Positions 1 through 6,339 of a stretch of 12,632 nucleotides of DNA are shown here, piece after piece. Each line of letters begins with the position of its first letter. Positions within the stretch are counted from its first letter, which is position 1. Made by a program: the position numbers and the translations under genes. The notes under the pieces are model-generated. The model was not told where the DNA came from. It did no database searches and was given only the letters and a program-made list of their open reading frames with translations. This DNA comes from Parcubacteria group bacterium CG11_big_fil_rev_8_21_14_0_20_39_14 (lineage in GTDB: Bacteria; Patescibacteriota; Minisyncoccia; Minisyncoccales; GCA-002787255). The stretch lies in contig PCWD01000066.1 of NCBI GenBank assembly GCA_002787255.1, positions 1 to 12,632 of the forward strand, written 5' to 3'.

Positions 1-87
1 TACGCATCAGGTTTATTATAACAAATTAAAAATTAAAAACATAAAAAATCTTAATTTTTGAATTTTAGTTTTTAAATTTTTAAAGGT
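1..87. repeat. AT-only inverted repeat before rplB; possible end of upstream gene
   Basis: The first 21 bases can be read as the last codons of an upstream gene (YASGLL then TAA at 19-21). In this operon that would be rplW, but six residues are not enough to identify it. From about 25 the sequence is almost pure A/T: AAATTAAAAATTAAAAAC on the left is answered by GTTTTTAAATTTTT on the right, so the gap can fold back on itself. The only purine-rich site before rplB is AAAGG, one base from the ATG, which is too close for a normal Shine-Dalgarno site. Confidence 0.5.
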
Positions 88-930
88 ATGAAATTTTACA
101 AGCCGACAACGCCGGGACGGCGAAAAATGACCGGTAGCGATTTCAGCGTCCTAACAAAAAAAGAGCCGGAAAAGAGCTTAATTTTACCATTGAAGAAAAA
201 AAGCGGAAGAAGCAAAGGAAGAATTACGGTCAGGCATAGAGGCGGGGGAGCAAAAAAGAAATATAGAATTATTGATTTTGCTTCCGGTCAGGACAAATTG
301 AATATTTCGGCCAAGGTTTTATCTTTAGAATATGACCCCTGTCGAACTTCCTTTATTGCCCTGGTTCAATATCCCGATGGAGAAAAAAGGTATATTTTAG
401 CGCCCCAGGGTTTAAAAACAGGAGATGAAATAGTATGCAAAGAAAAGGGGGAATTTAAACCAGGAAATCGAATGAAATTAAAAAATATTATTGTTGGAAC
501 TTCTGTTTACAATATTGAGCTTAATCCCAATAAAGGGGGGCAGATTGTTCGCTCAGCCGGCGTTTGCGCTAAAATTCTTGCCAGGGAAGGGGGCTATGTC
601 AATCTTTCGCTTCCCTCAACAGAAATAAGAAAAGTTTCCGAGGAATGTTTTGCCTCCATCGGGTCTTTGTCTCGGTCAGAACACGCTTTTGTAAATTTAG
701 GAAAGGCGGGCAGGAAAAGACATCTCGGTATAAGGCCCCAGGTTAGAGGTTCGGCAATGAATCCCTGCGACCATCCTCATGGCGGCGGAGAAGGCCGGAC
801 ATCGATTGGATTAAAACACCCCAAAACGCCCTGGGGCAAACCGGCCCTTGGCGTTAAGACGAGAAAAAAGAAAAAATATTCAAATAGATTTATTGTTAGA
901 AGAAGGCGAAAAAAGAAACGGAAGAAGTAA
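88..930 (+). CDS. rplB: 50S ribosomal protein L2
   Basis: L2 is a core protein of the large ribosomal subunit. It binds 23S rRNA near the peptidyl transferase centre and helps the subunits join. The 280-residue product has the family's normal length and domain order: an N-terminal basic region (GRSKGRITVRHRGGG), an OB-fold and SH3-like middle, and a C-terminal MNPCDHPHGGGEGR motif starting at residue 224. This places a histidine at 229, the position of the conserved L2 histidine. The tail is strongly basic (RRRRKKKRKK). The ATG at 88 gives the family start MKFYKPTTPGRR. The gene order rplB-rpsS-rplV-rpsC is that of the bacterial S10 operon. The stop codon TAA is also the first codon of a repeat unit. 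Confidence 0.98.
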   Translation: MKFYKPTTPGRRKMTGSDFSVLTKKEPEKSLILPLKKKSGRSKGRITVRHRGGGAKKKYRIIDFASGQDKLNISAKVLSLEYDPCRTSFIALVQYPDGEKRYILAPQGLKTGDEIVCKEKGEFKPGNRMKLKNIIVGTSVYNIELNPNKGGQIVRSAGVCAKILAREGGYVNLSLPSTEIRKVSEECFASIGSLSRSEHAFVNLGKAGRKRHLGIRPQVRGSAMNPCDHPHGGGEGRTSIGLKHPKTPWGKPALGVKTRKKKKYSNRFIVRRRRKKKRKK

Positions 931-1012
931 ATACACAAATAAATTTGCGAATATATGCCAATAATATGCGAAAGATTTTCGCAAAAGATTCGCAAATATT
1001 CGCATAAAAATT
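928..1012. repeat. 85-base palindromic repeat, copy A (rplB-rpsS gap)
   Basis: This is the first of three near-identical copies; the others start at 1348 and 6242. Each starts at the stop codon of a ribosomal gene with TAAATACACAAAT or a one-base variant. Internal arms are ATTTGCGAAT (943-952) with ATTCGCAAAT (988-997), and an apex hairpin GCGAAA/TTTCGC (968-982) with a three-base loop. After the unit, 14 bases lead to the rpsS ATG with no Shine-Dalgarno site. Both strands have open frames across the unit, but these are products of the repeat and not genes. Confidence 0.9.
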
Positions 1013-1026
1013 AGTGTGTTATTGCA

Positions 1027-1350
1027 ATGAGCAGAAGTCTTAAAAAGGGTCCATATATTGACCAAAAGTTATTAAAAAAAATCAGCAAACTTAAACCAGG
1101 AGGCAAAGCGATTGTTAAAACTTGGGCAAGAGCCTGCACAATAACTCCGGAAATGGTTGGTTTTGCTTTCGGCGTTCACAACGGCAGAGAACATATACCG
1201 GTTTTTATAACCGAAGATATGGTTGGTCATAAACTTGGCGAGTTTGCTCCAACTCGAAAATTTGTTAGACACGGCGGCAAGATTCAAAGGGAATTGGAAC
1301 AGAAAACTGCCCAAAAAGAAGCGGAAAAACTGAAGGCCGCTAAAGAATAA
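1027..1350 (+). CDS. rpsS: 30S ribosomal protein S19
   Basis: S19 sits in the head of the small subunit, where it works with S13 near the A-site tRNA. The family signature is clear: MSRSLKKGPYID at the start, then KTWARACTITPEMVGFAFGVHNG and HKLGEFAPTRKFVRHGG. At 107 residues it is longer than the usual 90 or so; the extra length is a charged, alanine/lysine/glutamate-rich C-terminal tail (residues about 88-107) that should form a helix. The start is fixed by the conserved N-terminus. No Shine-Dalgarno site is visible before it (TTAGTGTGTTATTGCA). The gene lies between two direct copies of the same 85-base repeat. Confidence 0.98.
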   Translation: MSRSLKKGPYIDQKLLKKISKLKPGGKAIVKTWARACTITPEMVGFAFGVHNGREHIPVFITEDMVGHKLGEFAPTRKFVRHGGKIQRELEQKTAQKEAEKLKAAKE

Positions 1351-1434
1351 ATACACAAATAAATTTGCGAATATATGCCAATAATATGCGAAAAAGATTT
1401 TCGCAAAAGATTCGCAAATATTCGCATAAAAATT
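1348..1434. repeat. 85-base palindromic repeat, copy B (rpsS-rplV gap)
   Basis: This is the second copy of the unit at 928. It again begins at the stop codon of the upstream gene and is nearly identical over its full length. The apex has two extra A residues, giving GCGAAAA/TTTTCGC with a three-base loop, so the length change keeps the stem paired. Copies B and C also share the sequence that follows (ATTCGGGTAATA) up to the next start codon. Copies A and B are direct repeats about 420 bases apart with rpsS between them. Confidence 0.9.
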
Positions 1435-1445
1435 CGGGTAATAAT

Positions 1446-1970
1446 ATGCAGGTTAAAGCAAAACTAAATTATCTTAGAATGTCTCCCCGGAAAGTTCGCC
1501 TAGCAGCCGATCTTATCAGAGGGCTTGAAGCGACAGCGGCAGAAAATCAGCTTAAATTTTTGCCAAAAAGGGCCGCTTTGCCCATGCTTAAACTTTTAAA
1601 TTCGGCAATTGCCAATGCTAAACATAGTTTTGGAATTGAGAAAGAAAATTTATATATTTCTAAAATAACTGTCAATACCGGACCCATTCTTAAACGTTGG
1701 AGGTCGAGATCCAGAGGGATGGCTGTGCCAATTAAAAAAAGAACCTCGCACATAGAAATTGTTTTAGAAGAAAGACCCTCTTTTGCCAAAACCGCAGTGA
1801 GTAAGAAGGGGAAAAGAAAAGTTAAAAAAACAGAAAAAGCAGAAGGAACAGAAAAAATAGAGAAAGTAGAAAAATTAAGGAAAAGACTCAGTTTTAGACC
1901 GGAGAAAGAAATTTTAAAACCAAAGAAAGAAAGTATAGTAAAAAGAGTTTTTAAAAGAAAAGCGTTTTAA
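1446..1970 (+). CDS. rplV: 50S ribosomal protein L22 with long basic C-terminal tail
   Basis: L22 lines the nascent-peptide exit tunnel and binds all domains of 23S rRNA. The L22 core covers residues 1-110: MQVKAKLNYLRMSPRKVRLAADLIRG, then the NSAIANAKH helix and the GPILKRWRSRSRGMA beta-hairpin loop that reaches into the tunnel, then KKRTSHIEIVLEE. A further 64 residues (111-174) form a lysine/glutamate-rich, low-complexity tail; most bacterial L22 proteins are 110-120 residues long. The ATG at 1446 was chosen because the family starts here; a TTG at 1365 in the same frame would only translate the repeat copy. Upstream is CGGGTAATA, not a proper Shine-Dalgarno site. Confidence 0.96.
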   Translation: MQVKAKLNYLRMSPRKVRLAADLIRGLEATAAENQLKFLPKRAALPMLKLLNSAIANAKHSFGIEKENLYISKITVNTGPILKRWRSRSRGMAVPIKKRTSHIEIVLEERPSFAKTAVSKKGKRKVKKTEKAEGTEKIEKVEKLRKRLSFRPEKEILKPKKESIVKRVFKRKAF

Positions 1971-2083
1971 TTCGCTAATATGCGCGAATATAAGTGCCAA
2001 TATGCGCGAATGTCAGTTATAAATAGCCGACAATTAATATTCGCAAAAATTCGCACCATAATTAGCATAAATTCGCGAGTCAA
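1971..2083. repeat. TTCGC/GCGAA-word inverted repeat (rplV-rpsC gap)
   Basis: The left half carries GCGAA-type words (AATATGCGCGAATATAAG, GCCAATATGCGCGAATGT). The right half carries the complementary TTCGC words (ATTCGCAAAAATTCGCACC, AAATTCGCGAG). It uses the same vocabulary as the 85-base unit but is too diverged to be a direct copy. The repeat runs up to the TTG start of rpsC. Confidence 0.7.
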
Positions 2084-2740
2084 TTGACCCATAAGGTTCA
2101 TCCGAAAATTTTAAGAATAGGAGAAACGACGAATTGGGAGTCGCGCTGGTTTAGTTTTAAAAAGTATAAAGATTATCTTAAGGAAGATACGATTTTACGC
2201 GAATATCTTTTAAGAAATTTAAAGAAGTTAGCCATTGAGTCAATTGAGCTTGAACGTTCGCCAAACCTTATCAATGTTATTATTAATACCAGTCGGCCAG
2301 GTCTTATTATAAGGAGAGGCGGAGCTGGCATCGAGGAGCTTAAAAAAAAGATTTACAATAAAGTTTTAAGGTTAACCGATAAAAATAAAGAGAAAAAGGA
2401 AATAAGAATAGAAATAAGGGAAATAAAAAAACCTTCTCTTTATGCTTCTTTGGTTGCTCAAGAAGTTGCCGAAAAAATAGAAAAGAGAATTCCCTTCCGA
2501 AGGGTAATAAAAGAAGCTATGGGGAAAATTATGGAAAATAAGGAAGCCAAAGGAGCAAAGATAAAAATTTCGGGGAGATTAGGCGGCGCCGAAATAGCCA
2601 GAAGTGCATTTCTGAAAAAAGGTGAACTGCCTTTGCAAACATTAAAAGCCGATATTGATTATAGCGAAAAGAGGGCTTACTGTTCCTATGGAGTAATAGG
2701 AATTAAAGTTTGGATATATAGGGGAGAGCACATCGGATAA
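2084..2740 (+). CDS. rpsC: 30S ribosomal protein S3, TTG start
   Basis: S3 is part of the small-subunit head, lines the mRNA entry channel and helps unwind mRNA. The 218-residue product starts with the family's VHP signature (MTHKVHPKILRIG). A KH domain follows, with SRPGLIIRRGGAGIEELKKK at about residues 65-84. The C-terminal domain has KISGRLGGAEIARS and the family ending DIDYSEKRAYCSYGVIGIKVWIYRGE, split here by family convention. The start codon is TTG; no ATG is available near the conserved N-terminus. No Shine-Dalgarno site is seen upstream (TTCGCGAGTCAA). Confidence 0.96.
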   Translation: MTHKVHPKILRIGETTNWESRWFSFKKYKDYLKEDTILREYLLRNLKKLAIESIELERSPNLINVIINTSRPGLIIRRGGAGIEELKKKIYNKVLRLTDKNKEKKEIRIEIREIKKPSLYASLVAQEVAEKIEKRIPFRRVIKEAMGKIMENKEAKGAKIKISGRLGGAEIARSAFLKKGELPLQTLKADIDYSEKRAYCSYGVIGIKVWIYRGEHIG

Positions 2741-2839
2741 GTTATAATTGTTCTAAATGTTTTAATGTTGTAATTGCAATTTTTATAAAAAGCAAGGCAA
2801 TACAACAATTATGACAATTACAACAATTACAACATTAAT
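2741..2839. repeat. 15-bp perfect inverted repeat abutting rplP start
   Basis: TTAATGTTGTAATTG (2762-2776) and CAATTACAACATTAA (2824-2838) are perfect reverse complements. Further shorter copies of the same words (CAATACAACAATTATG, GACAATTACAACAATT) fill the space between. The right arm ends one base before the rplP ATG, so a hairpin here would hold the start codon at the base of its stem. Confidence 0.85.
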
Positions 2840-3250
2840 ATGTTGTTGCCGAAAAAAGTCAAACACCGTAAACAATTTAAAGGTCGCCGGAGACAAAAGG
2901 GTATTGAATCAAGGGCGACCAAACTTTCTTTTGGCAGTTTTGGTTTGAAGGCAGAGGATTATAGCTGGCTCAGCTCTCGGCAGATTGAAGCCGCCAGGCG
3001 CGCTATTATAAAATTTTTTAAAAAAGGCGGAAAACTTTGGATAAGAATTTTTCCCGATAAGCCAGTTACAACAAAGGGGGTAGAAGTTCCTATGGGCGGC
3101 GGAAAGGGAAGTGTTGACCACTATGTTTTTCCGGTTAAACCTGGAAGAATTATTTTTGAAGTAGATGGAATTTCTATGGAGATGGCAAAAGAGGCATTCA
3201 GAAGAGCGTCTGATAAGCTGCCAATAAAAACCAGGTTTATATCTCGCTAA
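2840..3250 (+). CDS. rplP: 50S ribosomal protein L16
   Basis: L16 binds near the A-site and helps position aminoacyl-tRNA on the large subunit. The 136-residue length is normal for the family. Signatures are the N-terminal MLLPKKVKHRKQFKGRRR, the middle ARRAIIKFFKKGGKLWIRIFPDKPVTTKG, then MGGGKGSVDHYVFPVKPGRIIFEVDG and the ending ASDKLPIKTRF. The ATG at 2840 matches the conserved start. There is no Shine-Dalgarno site; the bases before the start are the arm of the upstream inverted repeat. Confidence 0.98.
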   Translation: MLLPKKVKHRKQFKGRRRQKGIESRATKLSFGSFGLKAEDYSWLSSRQIEAARRAIIKFFKKGGKLWIRIFPDKPVTTKGVEVPMGGGKGSVDHYVFPVKPGRIIFEVDGISMEMAKEAFRRASDKLPIKTRFISR

Positions 3251-3343
3251 TTGCTATATTGCTAAATTGTTAAATTGTTATATTGTTGTATTAAAAATCA
3301 TCTTGAAATCAGTTTAACAGTTCAGCAATTTAACAGTTTAACA
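3251..3343. repeat. TTGTTAAATTG-word inverted repeat (rplP-rpmC gap)
   Basis: GCTAAATTGTTAAATTG (3261-3277) pairs with CAATTTAACAGTTTAAC (3326-3342) at 15 of 17 positions. The right arm stops one base before the rpmC ATG. Extra half-words (TTGCTATATTG, TTATATTGTTG, CAGTTCAGC) pad both sides. There is no Shine-Dalgarno site. Confidence 0.8.
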
Positions 3344-3523
3344 ATGAAGACTAAAGAATTACGCACAAAAACCAATTCGGAGCTTCAGAAGCTTTTGCAA
3401 GATAACCATGAAAGAATGCGTCAGCTTCGTTTTGATTTGGCTTCCGGCAAGGTAAAGAACATAAGAGAAATTCGTAAAATAAAAAAAGATATCGCTAAAA
3501 TTTTAACCCTGCTCAATAAGTAG
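3344..3523 (+). CDS. rpmC: 50S ribosomal protein L29
   Basis: L29 is a small two-helix protein at the exit of the peptide tunnel, next to L23. The product is 59 residues, short but within the family range. It shows the L29 pattern: MKTKELRTKTNSELQKLL, then a second helix with RFDLASGKVKNIREIRKIKKDIAKI, the family's core signature. The ATG at 3344 was chosen because an earlier in-frame start at 3275 would only translate repeat sequence. The stop is TAG. The gene is the last but one of the S10 block. Confidence 0.95.
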   Translation: MKTKELRTKTNSELQKLLQDNHERMRQLRFDLASGKVKNIREIRKIKKDIAKILTLLNK

Positions 3524-3603
3524 CGAATCGCAAATCGCAAATGGCAAATAGCAAATCGCAAATTGTTGCGATAAGCGATTGGCGATAAGCGATTTGCAAA
3601 AAG
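3524..3603. repeat. GCAAATCGC-word inverted repeat (rpmC-rpsQ gap)
   Basis: The left side repeats CGCAAAT-type words five times (GCGAATCGCAAATCGCAAAT and onward). The right side repeats the complement (GCGATAAGCGATTGGCGATA). GCAAATCGC (3551-3559) pairs perfectly with GCGATTTGC (3589-3597). The whole 80-base gap is made of these words, and it ends six bases before the rpsQ ATG. Confidence 0.85.
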
Positions 3604-3837
3604 ATGTCGAAAAAACGATTACAAGGCGCAGTGGTATCCGACAAAATGCAAAAAACAGTTGTTGTGAAAGTTGAAAGAATCAAAATACATCCAAAATATA
3701 AAAAAAGATTTAAGGTTCACAAAAAGTATAAAGCCCACGACGAAAAAGGAGAATACCATATGGGGGATAAAGTTGTTATTGAAGAATCTCGTCCGATAAG
3801 CAAAGATAAGAGATGGAGAGTGATAAAAAAAGTTTAA
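3604..3837 (+). CDS. rpsQ: 30S ribosomal protein S17
   Basis: S17 is an OB-fold protein that binds 16S rRNA early in small-subunit assembly. The 77-residue product has the family start KRLQGAVVSDKMQKTVVVKVER, then HPKYKKRFKVHKKYKAHDE and the signature GDKVVIEESRPISKDKRWRV. The length is typical. The ATG at 3604 fits the conserved start. AAAAAG precedes it, but there is no GGAGG-type site. This is the last gene of the S10 block. Confidence 0.97.
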   Translation: MSKKRLQGAVVSDKMQKTVVVKVERIKIHPKYKKRFKVHKKYKAHDEKGEYHMGDKVVIEESRPISKDKRWRVIKKV

Positions 3838-3973
3838 GGTTTATCGTTTATGGTTTAAGGCAGCCCGTTTCGTTTATCGTTAATTGTTATTCGTCATATT
3901 TTAGCATAAACCTAAAACCCTTAACGATACGGGCAGCGATAAACGATAAACTTTTAACGATAAACAAAACCTT
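3838..3973. repeat. TTTATCGTT-word cruciform (rpsQ-rplN gap)
   Basis: The left half is built from GTTTATCGTTTATGGTTT-like words and the right half from their complement (GATAAACGATAAAC, AACGATAAAC). A GC-richer core pairs GCCCGTTTCGTT (3863-3874) with AACGATACGGGC (3923-3934) at 11 of 12 positions. The hairpin can extend from the rpsQ stop to within a few bases of the rplN ATG. No promoter is recognised at this junction between the S10 and spc blocks. Confidence 0.8.
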
Positions 3974-4345
3974 ATGATACAGCCGCGAACAATACTTAAA
4001 GTAGCCGACAATGCAGGCGCCAAAACAATTCGGTGTTTTCATGTGCTTGGGGGTTCAAAAAGACGCTATGCTCAGCTTGGCGATGTGATTGTTGCCTCGG
4101 TAAGGGAAGCTGAGCCAAGAAGGTCAGTCAAAAAAAAAGATGTAGTTAGAGCTGTGATTGCGAGGCAAAGAAAGGCTTTCAGAAGGGCTGATGGCAGTTA
4201 TATTCGTTTTGATGAAAATGCGGCAGTGATTCTTGAAGGAAAAACAAAGGAGCCAAAAGGCGGAAGAATTTTTGGCCCGATAGCTAGAGAGGTCAGGGAG
4301 AGAGGATTTGAAAAGATTGCTACTATGGCTTCCGAGCTGGTGTAA
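3974..4345 (+). CDS. rplN: 50S ribosomal protein L14
   Basis: L14 sits at the subunit interface and contacts 16S rRNA through an inter-subunit bridge. The 123-residue product is of normal length and strongly conserved: MIQPRTILKVADNAGAKTIRCFHVLGG, GDVIVASVREAEPR, VVRAVIARQRK, the RADGSYIRFDENAAVIL stretch, and GGRIFGPIAREVRERGFEKIATMASELV at the end. The start is fixed by the family N-terminus. The upstream bases (AACAAAACCTT) hold no Shine-Dalgarno site. Confidence 0.98.
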   Translation: MIQPRTILKVADNAGAKTIRCFHVLGGSKRRYAQLGDVIVASVREAEPRRSVKKKDVVRAVIARQRKAFRRADGSYIRFDENAAVILEGKTKEPKGGRIFGPIAREVRERGFEKIATMASELV

Positions 4346-4444
4346 GGCGGATATTAGATAACAGATATTAGTCAGTAATGACTAAAATTAAAAATCCAAT
4401 ATATAATATCCAATATCCAACATCTAATATCAAAAATCCAAATC
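4346..4444. repeat. ATTAGAT-word hairpin (rplN-rplX gap)
   Basis: The outer arms GATATTAGAT (4350-4359) and ATCTAATATC (4422-4431) pair perfectly. At the apex, TTAGTCA (4368-4374) and TGACTAA (4379-4385) form a perfect seven-base stem with a GTAA loop. Between them are CCAATATCCAACATC-type words. The same vocabulary recurs in the rpsN-rpsH gap. The structure starts just after the rplN stop and ends 13 bases before the rplX ATG. Confidence 0.85.
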
Positions 4445-4750
4445 ATGAGAATAAAAAAAGGCGATACAGTTTTGATAATATCCGGTAAAGACCGCGGTAA
4501 AAAAAGCAAGGTTTTAAAAACCCTGCCCAAAGATTTTAAAATTGTCGTCGAAGGAGCCAATATTACAAAAAAACACAGAAGACCAAGAAAATCCGGAGAA
4601 AAGGGACAAAAAGTTGAAATACCGGCTCCAATGGATGTTTCTAATGTGAAATTAGTTTGTCCGAAATGCGGAAAACCAGTCAGAGTCGGTTATAAATTTG
4701 TTGGTGAAAAAAAGTTAAGAGTATGCAAGGAATGCGGAGAAGAAACATAA
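4445..4750 (+). CDS. rplX: 50S ribosomal protein L24 with zinc-ribbon-like tail
   Basis: L24 is one of the first proteins to bind 23S rRNA and starts assembly of the large subunit. The KOW motif is at residues 1-30 (MRIKKGDTVLIISGKDRGKK), followed by VVEGANITKKHRRP, the family's conserved rRNA-binding strand. The 101-residue product ends with two CxxC pairs, Cys72/Cys75 and Cys94/Cys97, which could bind a zinc ion; this four-cysteine form is known in many bacterial L24 proteins. The ATG at 4445 fits the family start. No Shine-Dalgarno site is visible (AAAAATCCAAATC). Confidence 0.96.
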   Translation: MRIKKGDTVLIISGKDRGKKSKVLKTLPKDFKIVVEGANITKKHRRPRKSGEKGQKVEIPAPMDVSNVKLVCPKCGKPVRVGYKFVGEKKLRVCKECGEET

Positions 4751-4823
4751 CCTTGCGAATATTAATCTCGAATTTGATTCGCGAATATTCGCGAATAGAT
4801 TCGCATTTTATTCGCAATTTACT
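4751..4823. repeat. TTCGCGAATATTCGCG-word palindromes (rplX-rplE gap)
   Basis: The gap is packed with TTCGC and GCGAA words, including ATTCGCGAATATTCGCGAAT near its centre, which is self-complementary around AATATT. Flanking words (TTGCGAATATTAAT, TTCGCATTTTATTCGCAA) allow a longer fold. It belongs to the same word family as the 85-base unit and runs up to the TTG start of rplE. Confidence 0.75.
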
Positions 4824-5387
4824 TTGTTAAGTTTACAAGAAAAATACAGAAAAGAGGTTATCCCTGCGATGATGCAAAAGTTTGGCTATAAGAGCAGTAT
4901 GGCTGTTCCAAAAATTGAGAAAGTAATAATAAATACGGGAATCGGAAGAGCAATGACCCAAAAAACTTCTCAAGAACAAAAAGGGCTTATAGAAAGATTT
5001 TCTCAAGACCTGGCTTTAATTAGCGGTCAAAAGCCCAGTATTTGTCAGGCCAAGCAATCAATCTCCGCTTTTAAGGTGAGGGAGGGAATGCCTCTCGGGC
5101 TTAAGGTAACTTTAAGGGGGGAAAGAATGTATGATTTTTTAGCAAGGCTTATTGTTATTGCCCTGCCAAGGTCTCGGGATTTTCGCGGGATTGAGCCTGG
5201 GGCAGTGGATTTAAAAGGAAATTTGACCATTGGAATAAAAGAACATATAGTTTTCCCAGAGATTTCTGCCGAAAATGTAAAACAAATTTTTGGATTGGAA
5301 GTAACTGTTGTTACTACAGCCAGGACAAAGGAGGAAGGATTGGAGCTATTAAGGTTGCTGGGCTTCCCATTAAAATATAAAAAATAA
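4824..5387 (+). CDS. rplE: 50S ribosomal protein L5, TTG start
   Basis: L5 binds 5S rRNA and contacts P-site tRNA in the large subunit. At 187 residues it is close to the usual 179. Signatures in order are LQEKYRKEVIPAMMQKFGY at the start, VPKIEKVIINTGIG, the GQKPSICQAKQSISAFKVREGMPLG region, LRGERMYDFLARLIVIALPRSRDFRG, and the ending VTVVTTARTKEEGLELLRLLGFPL. I place the start at TTG 4824, giving MLSLQEKYR. No closer ATG precedes the conserved segment, but other nearby start codons cannot be excluded. No Shine-Dalgarno site is visible. Confidence 0.95.
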   Translation: MLSLQEKYRKEVIPAMMQKFGYKSSMAVPKIEKVIINTGIGRAMTQKTSQEQKGLIERFSQDLALISGQKPSICQAKQSISAFKVREGMPLGLKVTLRGERMYDFLARLIVIALPRSRDFRGIEPGAVDLKGNLTIGIKEHIVFPEISAENVKQIFGLEVTVVTTARTKEEGLELLRLLGFPLKYKK

Positions 5388-5485
5388 AAAATCAAAAATC
5401 AAAAACACATATCAAAAATCAAAAAATTTTAAATCTTAATTCTATTTTTAATATTTAAATATTTAATATGTGATATTTGATTTTA
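5388..5485. repeat. AAAATCAAA-word repeat (first part of rplE-rpsN gap)
   Basis: AAAAATCAAAAATCAAAAAC and ATATCAAAAATC on the left are answered by TGTGATATTTGATTTT on the right, so this AT-rich stretch can also fold back. It follows the rplE stop directly. Confidence 0.65.
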
Positions 5486-5489
5486 GCGA

Positions 5490-5584
5490 CCCCGCCCTTT
5501 CTAAAGTTTCCACAAAGGTCAATAACTTAATTAATAAATACAAATAAAAATTTAGAAAATTTGGAAATTATAGGAAGGGCGGGG
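5490..5584 (+). promoter_or_regulatory. GC-rich 22-bp hairpin overlapping the rpsN ribosome site
   Basis: The 22-base arm at 5490-5511 (starting CCCCGCCCTTTCTA) pairs with the arm at 5563-5584 (ending AGGAAGGGCGGGG): 19 Watson-Crick pairs, two G-U pairs and one mismatch, around a 51-base AT-rich loop. The right arm overlaps the GGGGGAG at 5581-5587, the only plausible Shine-Dalgarno site of a + strand gene here, with rpsN ATG at 5593. The fold would hide this site. A regulatory role is inference; it may equally be another member of the gap repeats. Confidence 0.6.
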
Positions 5585-5592
5585 GAGCGCCT

Positions 5593-5778
5593 ATGGCCAC
5601 TAAAGCTCAAATTGCAAAATCGAAAAAGAAACCAAAATATACCACTCGAGTTGTTCGACGTTGCTTTCGCTGTGGTCGCAGACGCGGCTATTTAAGAAAA
5701 TTTGGGCTGTGCCGAATTTGCTTTAGGGAATTAGCCAATCGGGGGGAGCTGCCGGGAATTAAGAAATCATCCTGGTAA
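5593..5778 (+). CDS. rpsN: 30S ribosomal protein S14, zinc-binding (type Z) form
   Basis: S14 is part of the head of the small subunit. The 61-residue length and four cysteines (Cys24, Cys27, Cys40, Cys43, in CFRC and CRIC) mark the short, zinc-binding form; the zinc-free form is about 100 residues with the cysteines lost. Other signatures are TTRVVRRCFRCGRRRGYLRKFGLCRICFRELA (split by convention) and the GELPGIKKSSW ending, which is exact for the family. The start ATG at 5593 follows GGGGGAG by five bases, the clearest ribosome site of the + strand genes. Confidence 0.97.
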   Translation: MATKAQIAKSKKKPKYTTRVVRRCFRCGRRRGYLRKFGLCRICFRELANRGELPGIKKSSW

Positions 5779-5857
5779 AACAGATATTAGATATTAGATA
5801 TTAGATGATAGATGGTGATTATCTAAAATCCAATATCCAATATCTAAAATCTAAGGT
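5779..5857. repeat. ATTAGATATTAG-word hairpin (rpsN-rpsH gap)
   Basis: The left half is a tandem of GATATTA words (AGATATTAGATATTAGATA and on). The right half has the near-complement CCAATATCCAATATCTAAAA. The arms match at about 18 of 21 positions. The vocabulary is the same as in the rplN-rplX gap. The gap ends in AAGGT directly before the rpsH ATG, as also seen before rplB (AAAGGT then ATG). Confidence 0.8.
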
Positions 5858-6244
5858 ATGGATCCAATCACCGATATGTTTAATCAAATAAAGAACGTTC
5901 AAGCTGTGGGAAAGACGACAGTAGAGCTTCCTTTTTCAAAAATAAAACTTGAAATTGCCCATATTCTACGGAAAGAAGGGTGGTTAGAAGATTTTTTTAA
6001 AAAAGGGAAAAAAACTCAAAAAAAGCTCAAAATTACATTAAAGTACGAGGAAAAAATTCCCAAAATTTCTAATTTTAAAAGAATAAGCAAGCCGGGAAGA
6101 AGGATTTATAAAGGTTGGAAGGACTTAAGGTCTGTTCGGCAAGGATTTGGAATGGCGATTATTTCTACCCCAAAGGGCCTGATGACCGATAAGGAGGCAA
6201 GAAAGCAGAAACTTGGCGGCGAAGTAATCGCTGAAATCTGGTAA
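5858..6244 (+). CDS. rpsH: 30S ribosomal protein S8
   Basis: S8 binds 16S rRNA and is central to assembly of the small-subunit platform; in other bacteria it also represses spc operon translation. The 128-residue product has the family start MDPITDMFNQIKNVQ, the N-terminal KIKLEIAHILRKEGWLEDF helix region, and the C-terminal RISKPGRRIYKGWKDL and GFGMAIISTPKGLMTDKEARKQKLGGEVIAEIW, all diagnostic. Length is normal. The AAGG before the start is only one base from ATG, too close for normal Shine-Dalgarno pairing. The stop codon TAA opens repeat copy C. Confidence 0.97.
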   Translation: MDPITDMFNQIKNVQAVGKTTVELPFSKIKLEIAHILRKEGWLEDFFKKGKKTQKKLKITLKYEEKIPKISNFKRISKPGRRIYKGWKDLRSVRQGFGMAIISTPKGLMTDKEARKQKLGGEVIAEIW

Positions 6245-6326
6245 TTACACAAATAAATTTGCGAATATATGCCAATAATATGCGAAAGATTTTCGCAAAA
6301 GATTCGCAAATATTCGCATAAATATT
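6242..6326. repeat. 85-base palindromic repeat, copy C (rpsH-rplF gap)
   Basis: This is the third copy of the unit at 928 and 1348, again starting at the stop codon (TAATTACACAAAT). It differs from copy A at only a few positions and shares with copy B the following ATTCGGGTAATA stretch, which leads to the rplF ATG at 6340. The copy is about five kilobases from the other two and in the same orientation. Confidence 0.9.
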
Positions 6327-6339
6327 CGGGTAATATATT

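Noticed and set aside
777..995. Minus-strand frame starting MRIFCENLSHIIGIYSQIY, also seen at 6106-6309
   Set aside because: Both frames start in copies of the 85-base repeat and then run antisense through rplB or rpsH. The identical N-termini come from the repeat, not from a gene family.
1365..1445. N-terminal extension of rplV from a TTG
   Set aside because: It translates repeat copy B only. L22 proteins start at the ATG at 1446.
3275..3343. N-terminal extension of rpmC
   Set aside because: It translates the inverted repeat of the gap; the L29 family starts at 3344.
3524..3603. Possible CRISPR-like tandem repeat
   Set aside because: The words are 7-9 bases with no unique spacers and reverse to the complement half-way; it is a palindromic gap repeat.
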